Assembly (NCBI GenBank): GCA_963830385.1
Contig: CAWHMD010000004.1
Location: 372,001-436,000 of the forward strand
Source of the DNA: Bog-532 sp963830385
GTDB taxonomy: Bacteria > Actinomycetota > Actinomycetes > Streptosporangiales > Streptosporangiaceae
Length of the DNA stretch: 64,000 bases
Reading direction: 5' to 3'
Below are positions 49,666-58,055 of this stretch, one piece after another (the stretch's first letter is position 1; the number at the start of each line of letters is the position of its first letter). Both the position numbers and the translations under genes were made by a program. The notes beneath the pieces are model-generated. The model was not told the origin of the DNA and did not search any database. It saw only the letters and a list, made by a program, of their open reading frames with translations.

Positions 49666-50979
49666 TCAGTACCCGAGGTCGCTCAGGAACCGGTTGGTGT
49701 ACTGCAGAGGTGACGTGCCGGAGACCGAGTTGCAGGTGGGGGACGCATACGACTGGGCCGAGGGACAGGGGGTGTCCCGGTCCAGTGACCAGAAGTGCAG
49801 CCCGGCCAGGCCGTTGCTCTTCGCGTAGCTCGAAAGCGTGTCCACATCCGCGGTGGTGAAGGTCTCGCTGGAGTTGTCGTTCAGGCCGATCATCGGGGTG
49901 ACGGCGATCTTGCTCGCCGGGATCCCGTAGGTGTGCTCGAGGTTCTTCACCGCCTGGATCGACGACTGACCCATCTCGCAGGCGCCGGAGACGACGACGC
50001 AGACGCCGCTCGAGGCGCTGCCGAAGTCCATGGTCATCAGGTTGATGACGTAGTTCTTCAGGCTGGAGCCCTTCACGGCCTGGACGACCTCGTTGCCGAG
50101 CGAGTTCACGCCGCCGTAGCTGCCGTCGGATGCGGCCAGCGTGGCGAGCGTGAACGAGAACTGGATGTTCGGGTACTGGGCCTGCGCGCCGGCCGCCGAG
50201 TTGACCAGATTCTGGATGTCGGACTGGCTCTGGCCGCCTTCAATGTCGAAGTCGATGCCGACCAGGTGCGAGCTGGCGTAGCGGGCGATGAACGATTCCA
50301 TGCCGGCCGTCGAGGCGCAGGTGAACGTCCCGGCCTCACCGCCGGTCGAGACCACATAGTTGAGCCCGGCGCTGTTGAGCTGCGGAATGTTCTCGCTTGC
50401 CCAGCTGGCTCCCGCGACACCACCCCAGTTCTCGCTGCCGCAGGCTCCAGTAGCGAACGCGAGCGTGAGCGCGGGCAGCTTCGGGATGTACTGCGACACC
50501 AGGCTGCCGGAGCCCACCACTGGAATGGCGGACCCTTCCACCGCCGACTGCATCTGGTTGGTGTTCCAATTCATGTTGATGGTGACGTCCTTGTACGGGC
50601 TGAACAGGAGCCCGCTGACCGAGCCGGTCCCTGAGCCCGATCCTCCTCCTGAACCCCCGCCCGAGCCTCCGCCCGAGCCGCCTCCCGACCCGCCGGTGCA
50701 GGCGCCGTTGGATGTCCACGGCTGTCCCGAGCCGGCGCCGCCGTTGTTGGTCGCCGGGTCGTTGCCCTGAGTCCACCAGTTGGCGGTGTAGTTGATTCCG
50801 TTCTCACTGGCCTGCTGGCCGCCGGTGTAGACGGTCGTGGCGCTCCAGGCCGCCGCGCAGGTGGTGGCGGCCTGGGCGGCGGAGCCGGCGGCCAGCGCGA
50901 GGACCGAGCCGCCGGCGGTCAGCCCGAGCGCCGAGCCGGCGATGAGAGCGGTGCGCAGAATTCGTCTTCCGACCTGCAT
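49666..50979 (-). CDS. Secreted GH18 chitinase with N-terminal CBM5/12
   Basis: 437 aa from ATG 50979 (GGAGG just upstream). Signal peptide (LRTALIAGSALGLTAGGSVL). Residues 40-94 are a CBM5/12-type chitin-binding module (WSATTVYTGGQQASENGINY, then ANWWTQGNDPATNNG and PWTSNG). A Ser/Gly-repeat linker spans about 96-118. The GH18 catalytic domain shows GIDFDIEGGQ (acid Glu247), NLMTMDFG and GLHFWSLDRDTPCP. It differs from the first chitinase in architecture and is monocistronic. Confidence 0.92.
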   Translation of the reverse strand: MQVGRRILRTALIAGSALGLTAGGSVLALAAGSAAQAATTCAAAWSATTVYTGGQQASENGINYTANWWTQGNDPATNNGGAGSGQPWTSNGACTGGSGGGSGGGSGGGSGGGSGSGTGSVSGLLFSPYKDVTINMNWNTNQMQSAVEGSAIPVVGSGSLVSQYIPKLPALTLAFATGACGSENWGGVAGASWASENIPQLNSAGLNYVVSTGGEAGTFTCASTAGMESFIARYASSHLVGIDFDIEGGQSQSDIQNLVNSAAGAQAQYPNIQFSFTLATLAASDGSYGGVNSLGNEVVQAVKGSSLKNYVINLMTMDFGSASSGVCVVVSGACEMGQSSIQAVKNLEHTYGIPASKIAVTPMIGLNDNSSETFTTADVDTLSSYAKSNGLAGLHFWSLDRDTPCPSAQSYASPTCNSVSGTSPLQYTNRFLSDLGY

Positions 50980-51085
50980 GGACCCTCCAGGGGACGAGAG
51001 GAGCTGAGGCAATCTGGCGCCCGGTCCGCGCAGGTGATCCCGGTCAGTTTGTATGCCCGGAGAGCCCAGGCAGTCAAGACCATTT

Positions 51086-51107
51086 ATTAAGAAAGTTTCT
51101 AGTTAAT
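51086..51107. promoter_or_regulatory. AT-rich palindromic site upstream of the second chitinase
   Basis: ATTAA-GAAAGTTTC-TAG-TTAAT: nested inverted repeats in the only AT-rich stretch of the 142-bp spacer before the chitinase start. It resembles the GTTTC/GAAAC elements of the LacI locus only loosely, so a different regulator is possible. Confidence 0.45.
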
Positions 51108-51121
51108 TTGGTAGCAGCTGC

Positions 51122-51934
51122 TCAGCCCTGGCTCCGGCCGAGGCGCTGGAGCTGGTGTGCGTGCACGCCGGCCACCCAGTCGTAAGTGGCCGACGGGCCG
51201 GCCCGCGGGTCATTGACGTCATGAGCGTCGCGCAAGGCGTGCACGTACGCGCGATCCTGGCCGATCCGTGTGCGTACCTGATCAGCTCCGCCGACGGACC
51301 CGTGACCCGGGACGAGGACATCGACGCCGTCCGCCGCGCCCTCGAGCAGCCGCAGCGCGGCGAGGTAGTCCTCGACCGGGTCCGCGGCGCCGTTCAGGTC
51401 GAGCATCGGAACCAGGACATCGGACAGCATGTCGCCGGCGACGAGAACCCCGCGGTCCCCGATCAGCAACGAGGCATGGCCGGGGGCATGCGCCTGGTGC
51501 TCGATGATCCGGACCCGAGGGCCATCCCAGGGAAGCTGCGCAGTTCCGGCGGGCAGGCCGGTGATGTCGCCCATCAGGTCGAGCGGTACCTGCTCTACGA
51601 TGTCCGGCGGGATCAACGCGGCAGCGACGCGGGCCTTCGCGGCAGGGTCCGGCAGCCGTTCCCGGACAAAGGCTGCGCAGCGGCCGGTGCCGTAACGGGG
51701 CGCTTCGCCGAGCTGGGCGTGCCAGAGCAGGTGATCCCAGTGCGGATGCGTAGAAAACCCGGCCACGACGGGCTGGCCCAGCTCGCGGAGGTCGTTCGCG
51801 AGCGCGGCCATTTCGTGGCCGAGCACCCCGGGGTCGATGAGCAGCACGCCAGCCCAGCCTTGCACGACAACGGCGTTGCTCTGGCAGAACTCACTCTGCT
51901 GGACCAGCACACCCTCCGCGACCTGCCTCAGCAC
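51122..51934 (-). CDS. Metallo-beta-lactamase fold hydrolase
   Basis: 270 aa from GTG 51934, overlapping the SRPBCC stop by 7 bp. The zinc motif STHPHWDHLLW gives His63, His65, Asp67 and His68; further ligands are in HAPGHASLLIGD, GVLVAGDML and LVPGHGSV. No signal peptide. It belongs to the general MBL hydrolase superfamily (lactonase or thioesterase-like). Cotranscribed with ArsR and SRPBCC genes; substrate unknown. Confidence 0.87.
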   Translation of the reverse strand: MLRQVAEGVLVQQSEFCQSNAVVVQGWAGVLLIDPGVLGHEMAALANDLRELGQPVVAGFSTHPHWDHLLWHAQLGEAPRYGTGRCAAFVRERLPDPAAKARVAAALIPPDIVEQVPLDLMGDITGLPAGTAQLPWDGPRVRIIEHQAHAPGHASLLIGDRGVLVAGDMLSDVLVPMLDLNGAADPVEDYLAALRLLEGAADGVDVLVPGHGSVGGADQVRTRIGQDRAYVHALRDAHDVNDPRAGPSATYDWVAGVHAHQLQRLGRSQG

Positions 51935-52833
51935 GGGCCCGCGTCCCCTTGGTCGATGCTGAACATGCCCTCGGGCACCCCGGCGAGCTGGACCTCGCGC
52001 CAGATCGAGCGCCACTGCGGGAGCTCGTGGTAGCGCCGCAGCGCGGCGAAGCCGCCCAGCCAGCCGGCCCAGCCGGCGTACGGCGGGTTGGCGGGGTCGA
52101 ACCCGCTCTCCACCACGGTCAGCCGGGTCTTGCCGTCCGAGCCTTCCAGCTCCCAGCTGTCGGTCATGCCGTCGGAGAACCGCAGCGTCGCCTTGCGGCC
52201 CGGCTCGAACTCGGCGAACCTGGCGTCCCCGGGATCCAGCTCGAACCCGCCCATCGCGAAGCGGCCGCCCACGTAGGGCTCGATGCCCACGTTGGCACCG
52301 AACCACCGGCGGAACTGCTCCGGCTGGGTCATCGAGTCGAACACCTGCTCCGGCGCGGCATCGATCACCAAGGAAGCGCGCAGCTCCTTTGACGTGAAGT
52401 CGCACTTGGGCGTCAGCTCACGGCCGGCCAGATAGTCGGCCAGGTTGGCGATCGAGAGCGACCAGAACGTCGGCAGCGCGCCACGGGCACCGGCCGTGTC
52501 GGCCAGCATCTCCGCGACGCTGGGCAGGTCGCTCTGGCTCAGCGTCACCAGCGTGCCGCCTTCGTCGGTGGCCAGCTCGAGCTGCACCGTGGACTCGACA
52601 CCCTCGACGCTCCAGGCGAACCGGAGGGTGCGCTCGTCCACGTGCAGCACCCGCTGGTGCGGCTCAGCGCCGTCCGGCGTGGAGCGGCCCCAGAACTCGT
52701 ACGTGCCGGGCAGGTCGACCTCGGCGTGCTCGGCCAGCCACACGCGCAGCGCGGCCGGGTCGGTCAGCGCCTCGTACACAACCTTCGGCGGGGCCGGAAC
52801 GACCGCGCGTAGGCGCAGGTCAGGCTCGGTCAT
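51928..52833 (-). CDS. Two-domain SRPBCC (AHSA1-like) protein
   Basis: 301 aa from ATG 52833 with AGGGGGA upstream. Two tandem START/Bet v1-like domains: residues 8-130 (VPAPPKVVYEALTDPAALRV, then WLAE and FAWSVEGVES) and residues 155-290 (IDAAPEQVFDSMTQPEQFRR, then WFGANVGIEPYVGGRF). Such proteins bind hydrophobic ligands. The start lies 14 bp inside the ArsR gene and the end overlaps the MBL gene. Confidence 0.87.
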   Translation of the reverse strand: MTEPDLRLRAVVPAPPKVVYEALTDPAALRVWLAEHAEVDLPGTYEFWGRSTPDGAEPHQRVLHVDERTLRFAWSVEGVESTVQLELATDEGGTLVTLSQSDLPSVAEMLADTAGARGALPTFWSLSIANLADYLAGRELTPKCDFTSKELRASLVIDAAPEQVFDSMTQPEQFRRWFGANVGIEPYVGGRFAMGGFELDPGDARFAEFEPGRKATLRFSDGMTDSWELEGSDGKTRLTVVESGFDPANPPYAGWAGWLGGFAALRRYHELPQWRSIWREVQLAGVPEGMFSIDQGDAGPC

Positions 52834-53383
52834 CGGGATCCCCCTGGGGATAGCAGGCGACGGCCAGGCGGAATGCGTCGCCCTCGGCACCGCCGTAGCG
52901 GGTGAACAGGTCCTGCAGCGTCTGCTGCAGCTCGTCGAGGAAAGCCTTGCGCTGCTCCGGGCGTACCCGGATGTCTCCGGACACGCCGATCGAAGGCAGG
53001 TCCGGCCGGGTGAGGTCGAGCGCGGCGATGTCCGCTTGGACGCCCTCCATCAGGTCGACCAGGTAGCCCAAGCTGAGCCGGTCACGGGTCTGGCGCACCC
53101 CGATCCGGCCCACCAGGCCCGGGGACAGCCAGTAGGACCGGGCGGCCGCTTGGTAGATCCCCTCGTTGATCCCGCGCACCCGGCGCTCGGCTATCTGGCG
53201 GACCAGGCCGGCCTCCTGCAGGCGTTTCGCGTGGTAGTAGACCCGCTGTGGGGTCTGGTCAAGCTCGACCGCCACCTCCGTGCACGACCGGGGCTCGGCG
53301 AGCTGCCGCAGCACTTCGATCCGCTGCGGCTTGAGCAGCGCCTCGGCCTGCTCGATCCGGTCGAGGTAAACGACATCTCTCAT
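52820..53383 (-). CDS. ArsR-type winged-helix regulator
   Basis: 187 aa. HTH: LKPQRIEVLRQLAEPRSCTE, then VAVELDQTPQRVYYHAKRLQEAGLV. The C-terminal half is longer than minimal ArsR proteins and carries no metal-binding Cys cluster, so an organic ligand is likely. First gene of an operon with SRPBCC and MBL genes; ArsR-SRPBCC pairs are common. AAAAATC repeated 18 bp apart (53387 and 53405) in the AT-rich spacer may be its site. Confidence 0.85.
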   Translation of the reverse strand: MRDVVYLDRIEQAEALLKPQRIEVLRQLAEPRSCTEVAVELDQTPQRVYYHAKRLQEAGLVRQIAERRVRGINEGIYQAAARSYWLSPGLVGRIGVRQTRDRLSLGYLVDLMEGVQADIAALDLTRPDLPSIGVSGDIRVRPEQRKAFLDELQQTLQDLFTRYGGAEGDAFRLAVACYPQGDPDDRA

Positions 53384-53386
53384 TGC

Positions 53387-53411
53387 AAAAATCAGTCTTT
53401 ATGTAAAAATC
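53387..53411. promoter_or_regulatory. AT-rich direct repeat before the ArsR operon
   Basis: AAAAATC occurs at 53387-53393 and 53405-53411 inside a 35-bp AT-rich patch that is the divergent spacer of the ArsR operon and the dehydrogenase gene. Likely promoter and regulator-binding region. Confidence 0.4.
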
Positions 53412-53494
53412 TTTTTTGTCAATGAGTACCCGCTGCAGCCGCGTAGCGCGCCCAACCAGCCAAGGACGGCCGAAGGTATCCTCGGTACTTGACG

Positions 53495-54475
53495 ATGAGC
53501 GACGAACCGGCCCGCGCGCTGTTTCACACCGCCCCGCGCTGTGTGGAGATCAGGGAACTGCCCGCACCGCGGCCTGCGGCTGGTGAGGTCCTGGTCCGCA
53601 CGCTCAGCTCCGGCATCAGCGGCGGCACCGAACGGCTGGTGTACCGCGGTGAGATCCCGGCCGACCTGGCGCTGGACGACACGATCGACGCGCTCGGCGG
53701 CACCTTCTCCTACCCGTTCGCCTATGGATACGCCTGCGTCGGCGAAGTAGCGGAGTCCGGCCAGCGGGTCTTCGCGTTCCATCCGCACCAGGACGTGTTC
53801 ACGGCCCAGGTGAGTGAACTGGTCCCGCTGCCCGCCGTCGATCCCGCCGCCGCGACCTTGTTCCCCCTGGTCGAGACCGCGCTGCAGGTGACGCTCGACG
53901 CCGGGAACGGCTATCGCGACCGGGTCATCGTGCTCGGCGCCGGCGTTCTCGGCCTCCTGACCGGGCTGCTCCTGCAGCGCGCCGGGTGGCGGCCGCTGAT
54001 TGCCGAGCCGCAGGAGTGGCGGCGGGCGCTCGCCAGCAGCCTCGGTGTCTCCGCCGCAGCACCAGTCGAACTGCCGACGGAGAAGGTGCCGCTGGTCATC
54101 GACGCCAGCGGTAACCCGGATGCACCGGCGATAGCGCTGGACATGCTGGCCCACGAGGGAACCCTGCTGATCGCGTCGTGGTTCGGCACCAAACCGGTGG
54201 TGCTGCCGCTCGGTGGCGCCTTTCACCGGCGGCGCCTGACGATCCGCAGCACTCAGGTCTCCACCGTGCCAGCCCGCCAGTCCGGGACCTGGACCCGGTC
54301 CCGGCGCCGCCAGGAAACCGTGGCGCTCATCACCGAGCTACCGTTGGCGCAGCTGTGCACCGACGTCTTCGACTTCTGTGCTGCGGCCGAGGCGTTCCGA
54401 GCCGTGGACCAGGGAAAACCCGGGTTGATGCATGCCGTTCTCACCTACGACAGGAGTGCTGCCGGTGACCTGTGA
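53495..54475 (+). CDS. BchC-like zinc-less medium-chain dehydrogenase
   Basis: 326 aa from ATG 53495. The fold is MDR-type: RELPAPRPAAGEVLVRTLSS, then GISGGTERLVYRGEIP, and a nucleotide loop VIVLGAGVLGLLTGLLLQ. GISxGTE in place of the GxCxTD/CGS catalytic-zinc segment is as in the bacteriochlorophyll enzyme BchC and relatives. It probably oxidises a hydroxyl or reduces a carbonyl with NAD(P). The next gene overlaps it by 11 bp, so it works with the PTPS homologue. Confidence 0.82.
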   Translation: MSDEPARALFHTAPRCVEIRELPAPRPAAGEVLVRTLSSGISGGTERLVYRGEIPADLALDDTIDALGGTFSYPFAYGYACVGEVAESGQRVFAFHPHQDVFTAQVSELVPLPAVDPAAATLFPLVETALQVTLDAGNGYRDRVIVLGAGVLGLLTGLLLQRAGWRPLIAEPQEWRRALASSLGVSAAAPVELPTEKVPLVIDASGNPDAPAIALDMLAHEGTLLIASWFGTKPVVLPLGGAFHRRRLTIRSTQVSTVPARQSGTWTRSRRRQETVALITELPLAQLCTDVFDFCAAAEAFRAVDQGKPGLMHAVLTYDRSAAGDL

Positions 54476-54848
54476 AGTCGGGCTGAGCCGAAGCGTCCGT
54501 GCCTTCCACATCATGCCGGGAATGCCCGGGCCAGAGGGCCAGCTCCATGATCACGACTACCGGATCGAGATCGTCGTGGACCGCGAGCAGCTGGATGAGC
54601 GGGGCATGGTCTGTGACCTGGATGTACTGGAAGCGGCGCTCACCGAGCTGACCAGCCGGGTCGATGGCCGCAACCTGGAGGAGATACGCCCGGCTGAGGC
54701 CGAGGCGGTCACCGTCGAGGTGTTCGCCCGCTGGGTGCACGACACTCTCTCGCCCACCGTCCTCGCCGCAGGCGGTGAGACCCTGGCGGTACGGGTGTGG
54801 GAGACGGCTGACGCGTTTGGCGGCTACCGCGCACGGCTCGCGGGCTGA
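54465..54848 (+). CDS. 6-pyruvoyltetrahydropterin synthase homologue, degenerate active site
   Basis: 127 aa from GTG 54465, with AGGAG 8 nt upstream inside the dehydrogenase gene. The T-fold with zinc ligands is preserved: His15, then His28 and His30 in QLHDHDYRIEIVV; Glu113 in VWETAD fits the pterin-anchoring Glu. The catalytic Cys (four before the HxH) is Glu24, and the DH pair is Asp67-Gly68 (VDGRNLEEI). PTPS or QueD activity is therefore unlikely in the standard form. From memory, a similar divergent PTPS lies near a GTP cyclohydrolase II paralogue in Streptomyces coelicolor. Confidence 0.83.
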   Translation: MTCEVGLSRSVRAFHIMPGMPGPEGQLHDHDYRIEIVVDREQLDERGMVCDLDVLEAALTELTSRVDGRNLEEIRPAEAEAVTVEVFARWVHDTLSPTVLAAGGETLAVRVWETADAFGGYRARLAG

Positions 54849-54857
54849 ACCGGTGTG

Positions 54858-55508
54858 TCAGGGAAGGTGGCTGGTGTCATTGACACAGTGGACGGCGGCA
54901 AATTCGCTGCCGTGCCACTCGATCTTGTTGATGCAGGCAGAGCCGAGATACAGCCGGTAAACGGTGCCGAGCGGGACGGCCAGAGCCCGGCAGAGCAGGA
55001 TCTTTATCGGGCTGATGTGGCTCACCACCAGGACGGTCTGGCCGCTGTGGTCCCGCAGCAGCCGGTCACAGGCCCGGTTTACCCGCTGTGCGGCGTCGGC
55101 GAAGCTCTCCCCGCCCGGCGGGGGCTGTTCGGGGTTGCGCCGCCAGCGGGCCACGGCCGCGGGCCAGCGCTGCTGGATTTCTGCCAGGGTGAAGCCGTCC
55201 CAGTCACCGAAGTCGGTTTCACGGAGATCATCATCGATGACGGTGTTCAGGCCCAGCTCGGCGGCCGCGATGGCGGCGGTGTCGACAGCACGCTGCAGCG
55301 GGGAACTGACCACGACGTCGATCGGGGCACCAGCGGCCAGGCGGCAGGCGGCGGCCTTGGCCTGCCGGGTCCCGCTGGCGCTGAGCGGGAGGTCACCCTG
55401 TCCGCTGAAGCGGTGTTCGGGTGACAGCCGGGTATCACCGTGCCTCAGCAAAATGGTGGTGGTGGGATCGGCCGTGGGGTTGTCCCAGCCCAGTGTCATA
55501 GACGTCAC
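54858..55508 (-). CDS. Histidine phosphatase family protein (PGM-like)
   Basis: 216 aa from GTG 55508, overlapping the fusion gene's TGA (GTGA). TTILLRHGDTRLSPEHRFSG is the RHG nucleophile motif; VVSSPLQRAVDTA, DFGDWDGFTLAEIQ with catalytic acid, and VLVVSHISPIKIL with the second His complete the site. Related to CobC/phosphoglycerate-mutase phosphatases. Cotranscribed with the CDP-alcohol phosphotransferase/sulfatase gene; it could dephosphorylate a nucleotide or sugar phosphate in the same pathway. Confidence 0.88.
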   Translation of the reverse strand: MTSMTLGWDNPTADPTTTILLRHGDTRLSPEHRFSGQGDLPLSASGTRQAKAAACRLAAGAPIDVVVSSPLQRAVDTAAIAAAELGLNTVIDDDLRETDFGDWDGFTLAEIQQRWPAAVARWRRNPEQPPPGGESFADAAQRVNRACDRLLRDHSGQTVLVVSHISPIKILLCRALAVPLGTVYRLYLGSACINKIEWHGSEFAAVHCVNDTSHLP

Positions 55509-57907
55509 CGCCCGGAGGTACCGCTTACCGCAGCCGGGGTTTTGCTGCTGAAGGTATTGAGCAGTTTATTGCGGAAGGCGTCCATGGGCTCGAGCGGAGC
55601 GCCGGGAGCGGGCAGCAGCCCGTTCTGCCAGTGCCAGGAGGACATCTGCCTGAGCACCGACGGAGCGCGGGTGACGATCGAGATCGGCACGTCGTGAGTG
55701 ACCCCGGGGCCGCTGACGGCGGTGTGGGGCTGGTGGTCACCGAGCAGGATGAGGACGAGGTTCGGGTCGTTCAGCTCGGTGACCCATGACGTGAGGGCCG
55801 TCATCGTGTACTGGATCGACTGGCCGTAGAACTGCTTCACGGTGTTGTTGCTGCGCCAGACCTGCGCCGCGGACTCGCTCTGCGCGGGCTGGGAGTCGAA
55901 TATCGAGCCGTTGCCGACCTTGTTCCAGGGCACCATGGCCGGCAGCGGAGCCCAGGGAATGTGCGAGGAGGTCAGGTCGATCTCGGCCATCACCGGCTTG
56001 TGGCCAGGCGTCAGCTCGTTCCGCTGGAGCGTGGCCAGGGTGTACTGGTCGGGCATCGGGGAGTAACTGAATTTCGGGCCCTGGTAGCCGACGTTGAGCC
56101 GGTTGTAGAGCTGGTCGTAGTGGTAAAAGGCTGTCCCGGGTATCCAGTCCGGGTTGTCAGTCGGGTCGTCGGCGACCGTGCGCCACCCGGCCTTCTTGAA
56201 GGCGTCGCTGAGAGTGAACCGCTGGCTGGCGACGAGCTCGTCGTACCGCTGATTGCTGTTGACCCACAGCCCTGACTGCAGGGTGGAGTGAGCGAGCCAG
56301 CTGATGCCGCCGAAGGTCGGGGAGGTGAGCCAGGCGCTCTGCGTGGACCAGCCGGCCTGGGTCAGCATGCCGCTGCGCTGGCGCAGGACGGCATCGACGC
56401 CCGGCGAGAAGCTCGAACCCTGGACGGCGACCTGCCCGTAGCTTTCGACGAAGGCGATGATGACGTCCTTGCCGCGCAATCCGGTCAGCAGGTTCGAAGC
56501 CGGGACGGCGGCCTCGGGGTCGGAGCTGCGGGTGGCCTGCGTGAAACGACGCGGGTCGCTGAGCGCTGACTGGAAGGCGCGCACCTGCGAGACGGCCAGC
56601 CCGGTCGCGCTGGTCGAGGCGACCGGAGACCCCGGGGTGAACTGCAGCGACAGGACCGCGGACAGCCCCCAGACGGCGGTGAGGGCAATCAGGCCGCGAA
56701 CGGCGCCGCGCCGGTGACGGGCGGCCACGGTGGTGACGTGGATCGTGGCCGCGGTGATGGCGACGACGAGCAGGGCGATACCGGCCCAGAGGGCGACGAG
56801 CACGACGTTGGTGAGCGTGGTTCCGATAGCGTCGCGGACCACGCTCGCGGCAGGCCCGATGCTGCCCCAGTCGTTCAGCGGGTTGAACGGCCGGTTGATC
56901 TCCTCGTACATCGCCATGTTGAGGATCTTGTCGAGCGTGAGCGCGCTGAGGAGGATCCCGGCGACAGCGGCCACGATCCGTCGCGGCCAGGGCGGCAGCA
57001 CCAGCGCGACCGCCACCAGAGGTAGCACTTCCACCGGGATGCGGACAAACGCGGCGAGGCTGAAATCCCAGGCACGGTCGGGCGCCAGGAGATCGAACCA
57101 CACGAGCACCAGCGCAACCCCGGCGACGGCGATCCGCACGGCCCGGTGGGTGCGCGGGCCAGCGGCGGTCCGGTACAGCCAGATCACGTCGCGGCCGAAC
57201 GACTCGGCCAGCAGGAGCAGCGCGACGGCGACCGCGATCATCCCGGCCAGGCGGCTGGTCACACCGGAGGCGGCGACGGTGAGGACGATGCCCTGGACGG
57301 CGGCCACGACCTTGCGCCAGTACCGGGGCGGCAGCGGCGCGGCCAGCCACGGCATCACCCAGCCCGCTAGCAGCAGCGCGTAGCGGACGGCGCCGATGAC
57401 CAGCACCCAGCTGCCGTAATCCCGGGCCACGACGATGCTGAGCAGCAGGATGAGGAAGGCGTCGGCCTCGCCGTCGATGCGGGCGCCGAGCGGGGTGGCG
57501 GTGCCGGTCCGCCGCGCCACCTGCCCGTCCACCGCGTCGAGGGCCAGCGCGATGCTGGCCAGGGTGACCAGCGCGGTGATCGACGCCGACCGGCCGAACG
57601 AGTCAGCCACCAGGGCCGCGACCCCGGCGATCAGCACCAGCCGGGTCATGGTGACCCAGTCCGCCGGGTGCAGCGCCGGCTGTTCGCTGCGCGTACGGGC
57701 CGTGACCAGCAGCGCCGGCGCCGCCGAACCGGTGACCAGCCCGGCGATCCAGCCGGCGACGCCGAGGCCGGCCGTGGCCGCCACGACGCCGAGCAGGGCG
57801 GCGGTGGCAAGCATCCCCAGGAGCGCCGCGAGCCGGATCCGGGGCCGCGTGACGTTGTCCGCGGGCTTGTCCGCGGGCCGAATCTCCGGCGGCTGAATGG
57901 TGGACAC
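55505..57907 (-). CDS. Fusion: CDP-alcohol phosphotransferase plus sulfatase-like phosphotransferase
   Basis: 800 aa from GTG 57907, supported by GGAGGT. Residues 25-250 are a membrane CDP-alcohol phosphatidyltransferase domain with the DGx2ARx8Gx3Dx3D motif (residues about 127-149: DGQVARRTGTATPLG, then ARIDGEAD). After further spans, residues about 430-780 form a sulfatase/LTA-synthase-like extracellular domain (IAFVESYGQ with ESYG, and ILLGDHQPHTA). One half could link an alcohol to a lipid and the other transfer or cleave a head group outside. Downstream is a coupled histidine phosphatase. Confidence 0.82.
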   Translation of the reverse strand: MSTIQPPEIRPADKPADNVTRPRIRLAALLGMLATAALLGVVAATAGLGVAGWIAGLVTGSAAPALLVTARTRSEQPALHPADWVTMTRLVLIAGVAALVADSFGRSASITALVTLASIALALDAVDGQVARRTGTATPLGARIDGEADAFLILLLSIVVARDYGSWVLVIGAVRYALLLAGWVMPWLAAPLPPRYWRKVVAAVQGIVLTVAASGVTSRLAGMIAVAVALLLLAESFGRDVIWLYRTAAGPRTHRAVRIAVAGVALVLVWFDLLAPDRAWDFSLAAFVRIPVEVLPLVAVALVLPPWPRRIVAAVAGILLSALTLDKILNMAMYEEINRPFNPLNDWGSIGPAASVVRDAIGTTLTNVVLVALWAGIALLVVAITAATIHVTTVAARHRRGAVRGLIALTAVWGLSAVLSLQFTPGSPVASTSATGLAVSQVRAFQSALSDPRRFTQATRSSDPEAAVPASNLLTGLRGKDVIIAFVESYGQVAVQGSSFSPGVDAVLRQRSGMLTQAGWSTQSAWLTSPTFGGISWLAHSTLQSGLWVNSNQRYDELVASQRFTLSDAFKKAGWRTVADDPTDNPDWIPGTAFYHYDQLYNRLNVGYQGPKFSYSPMPDQYTLATLQRNELTPGHKPVMAEIDLTSSHIPWAPLPAMVPWNKVGNGSIFDSQPAQSESAAQVWRSNNTVKQFYGQSIQYTMTALTSWVTELNDPNLVLILLGDHQPHTAVSGPGVTHDVPISIVTRAPSVLRQMSSWHWQNGLLPAPGAPLEPMDAFRNKLLNTFSSKTPAAVSGTSGR

Positions 57908-58055
57908 TGCACCTCCGTTTGAGTGACCGTCTGCTGTCATCCCTGATGGGGACGACGGCCCGCCCGCCGCCATCCCTCTTGGAGTACTACGCATCCGGGG
58001 TCACTTTGGCTTGCTCCGCGGCCGTACAGTCGATCTATTTGCTCGATTGGCCCGT

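Noticed and set aside
50640..50695. Short tandem repeat resembling a repeat array
   Set aside because: It encodes the Gly/Ser linker of the CBM5/12 chitinase, in frame; not a CRISPR or noncoding repeat.
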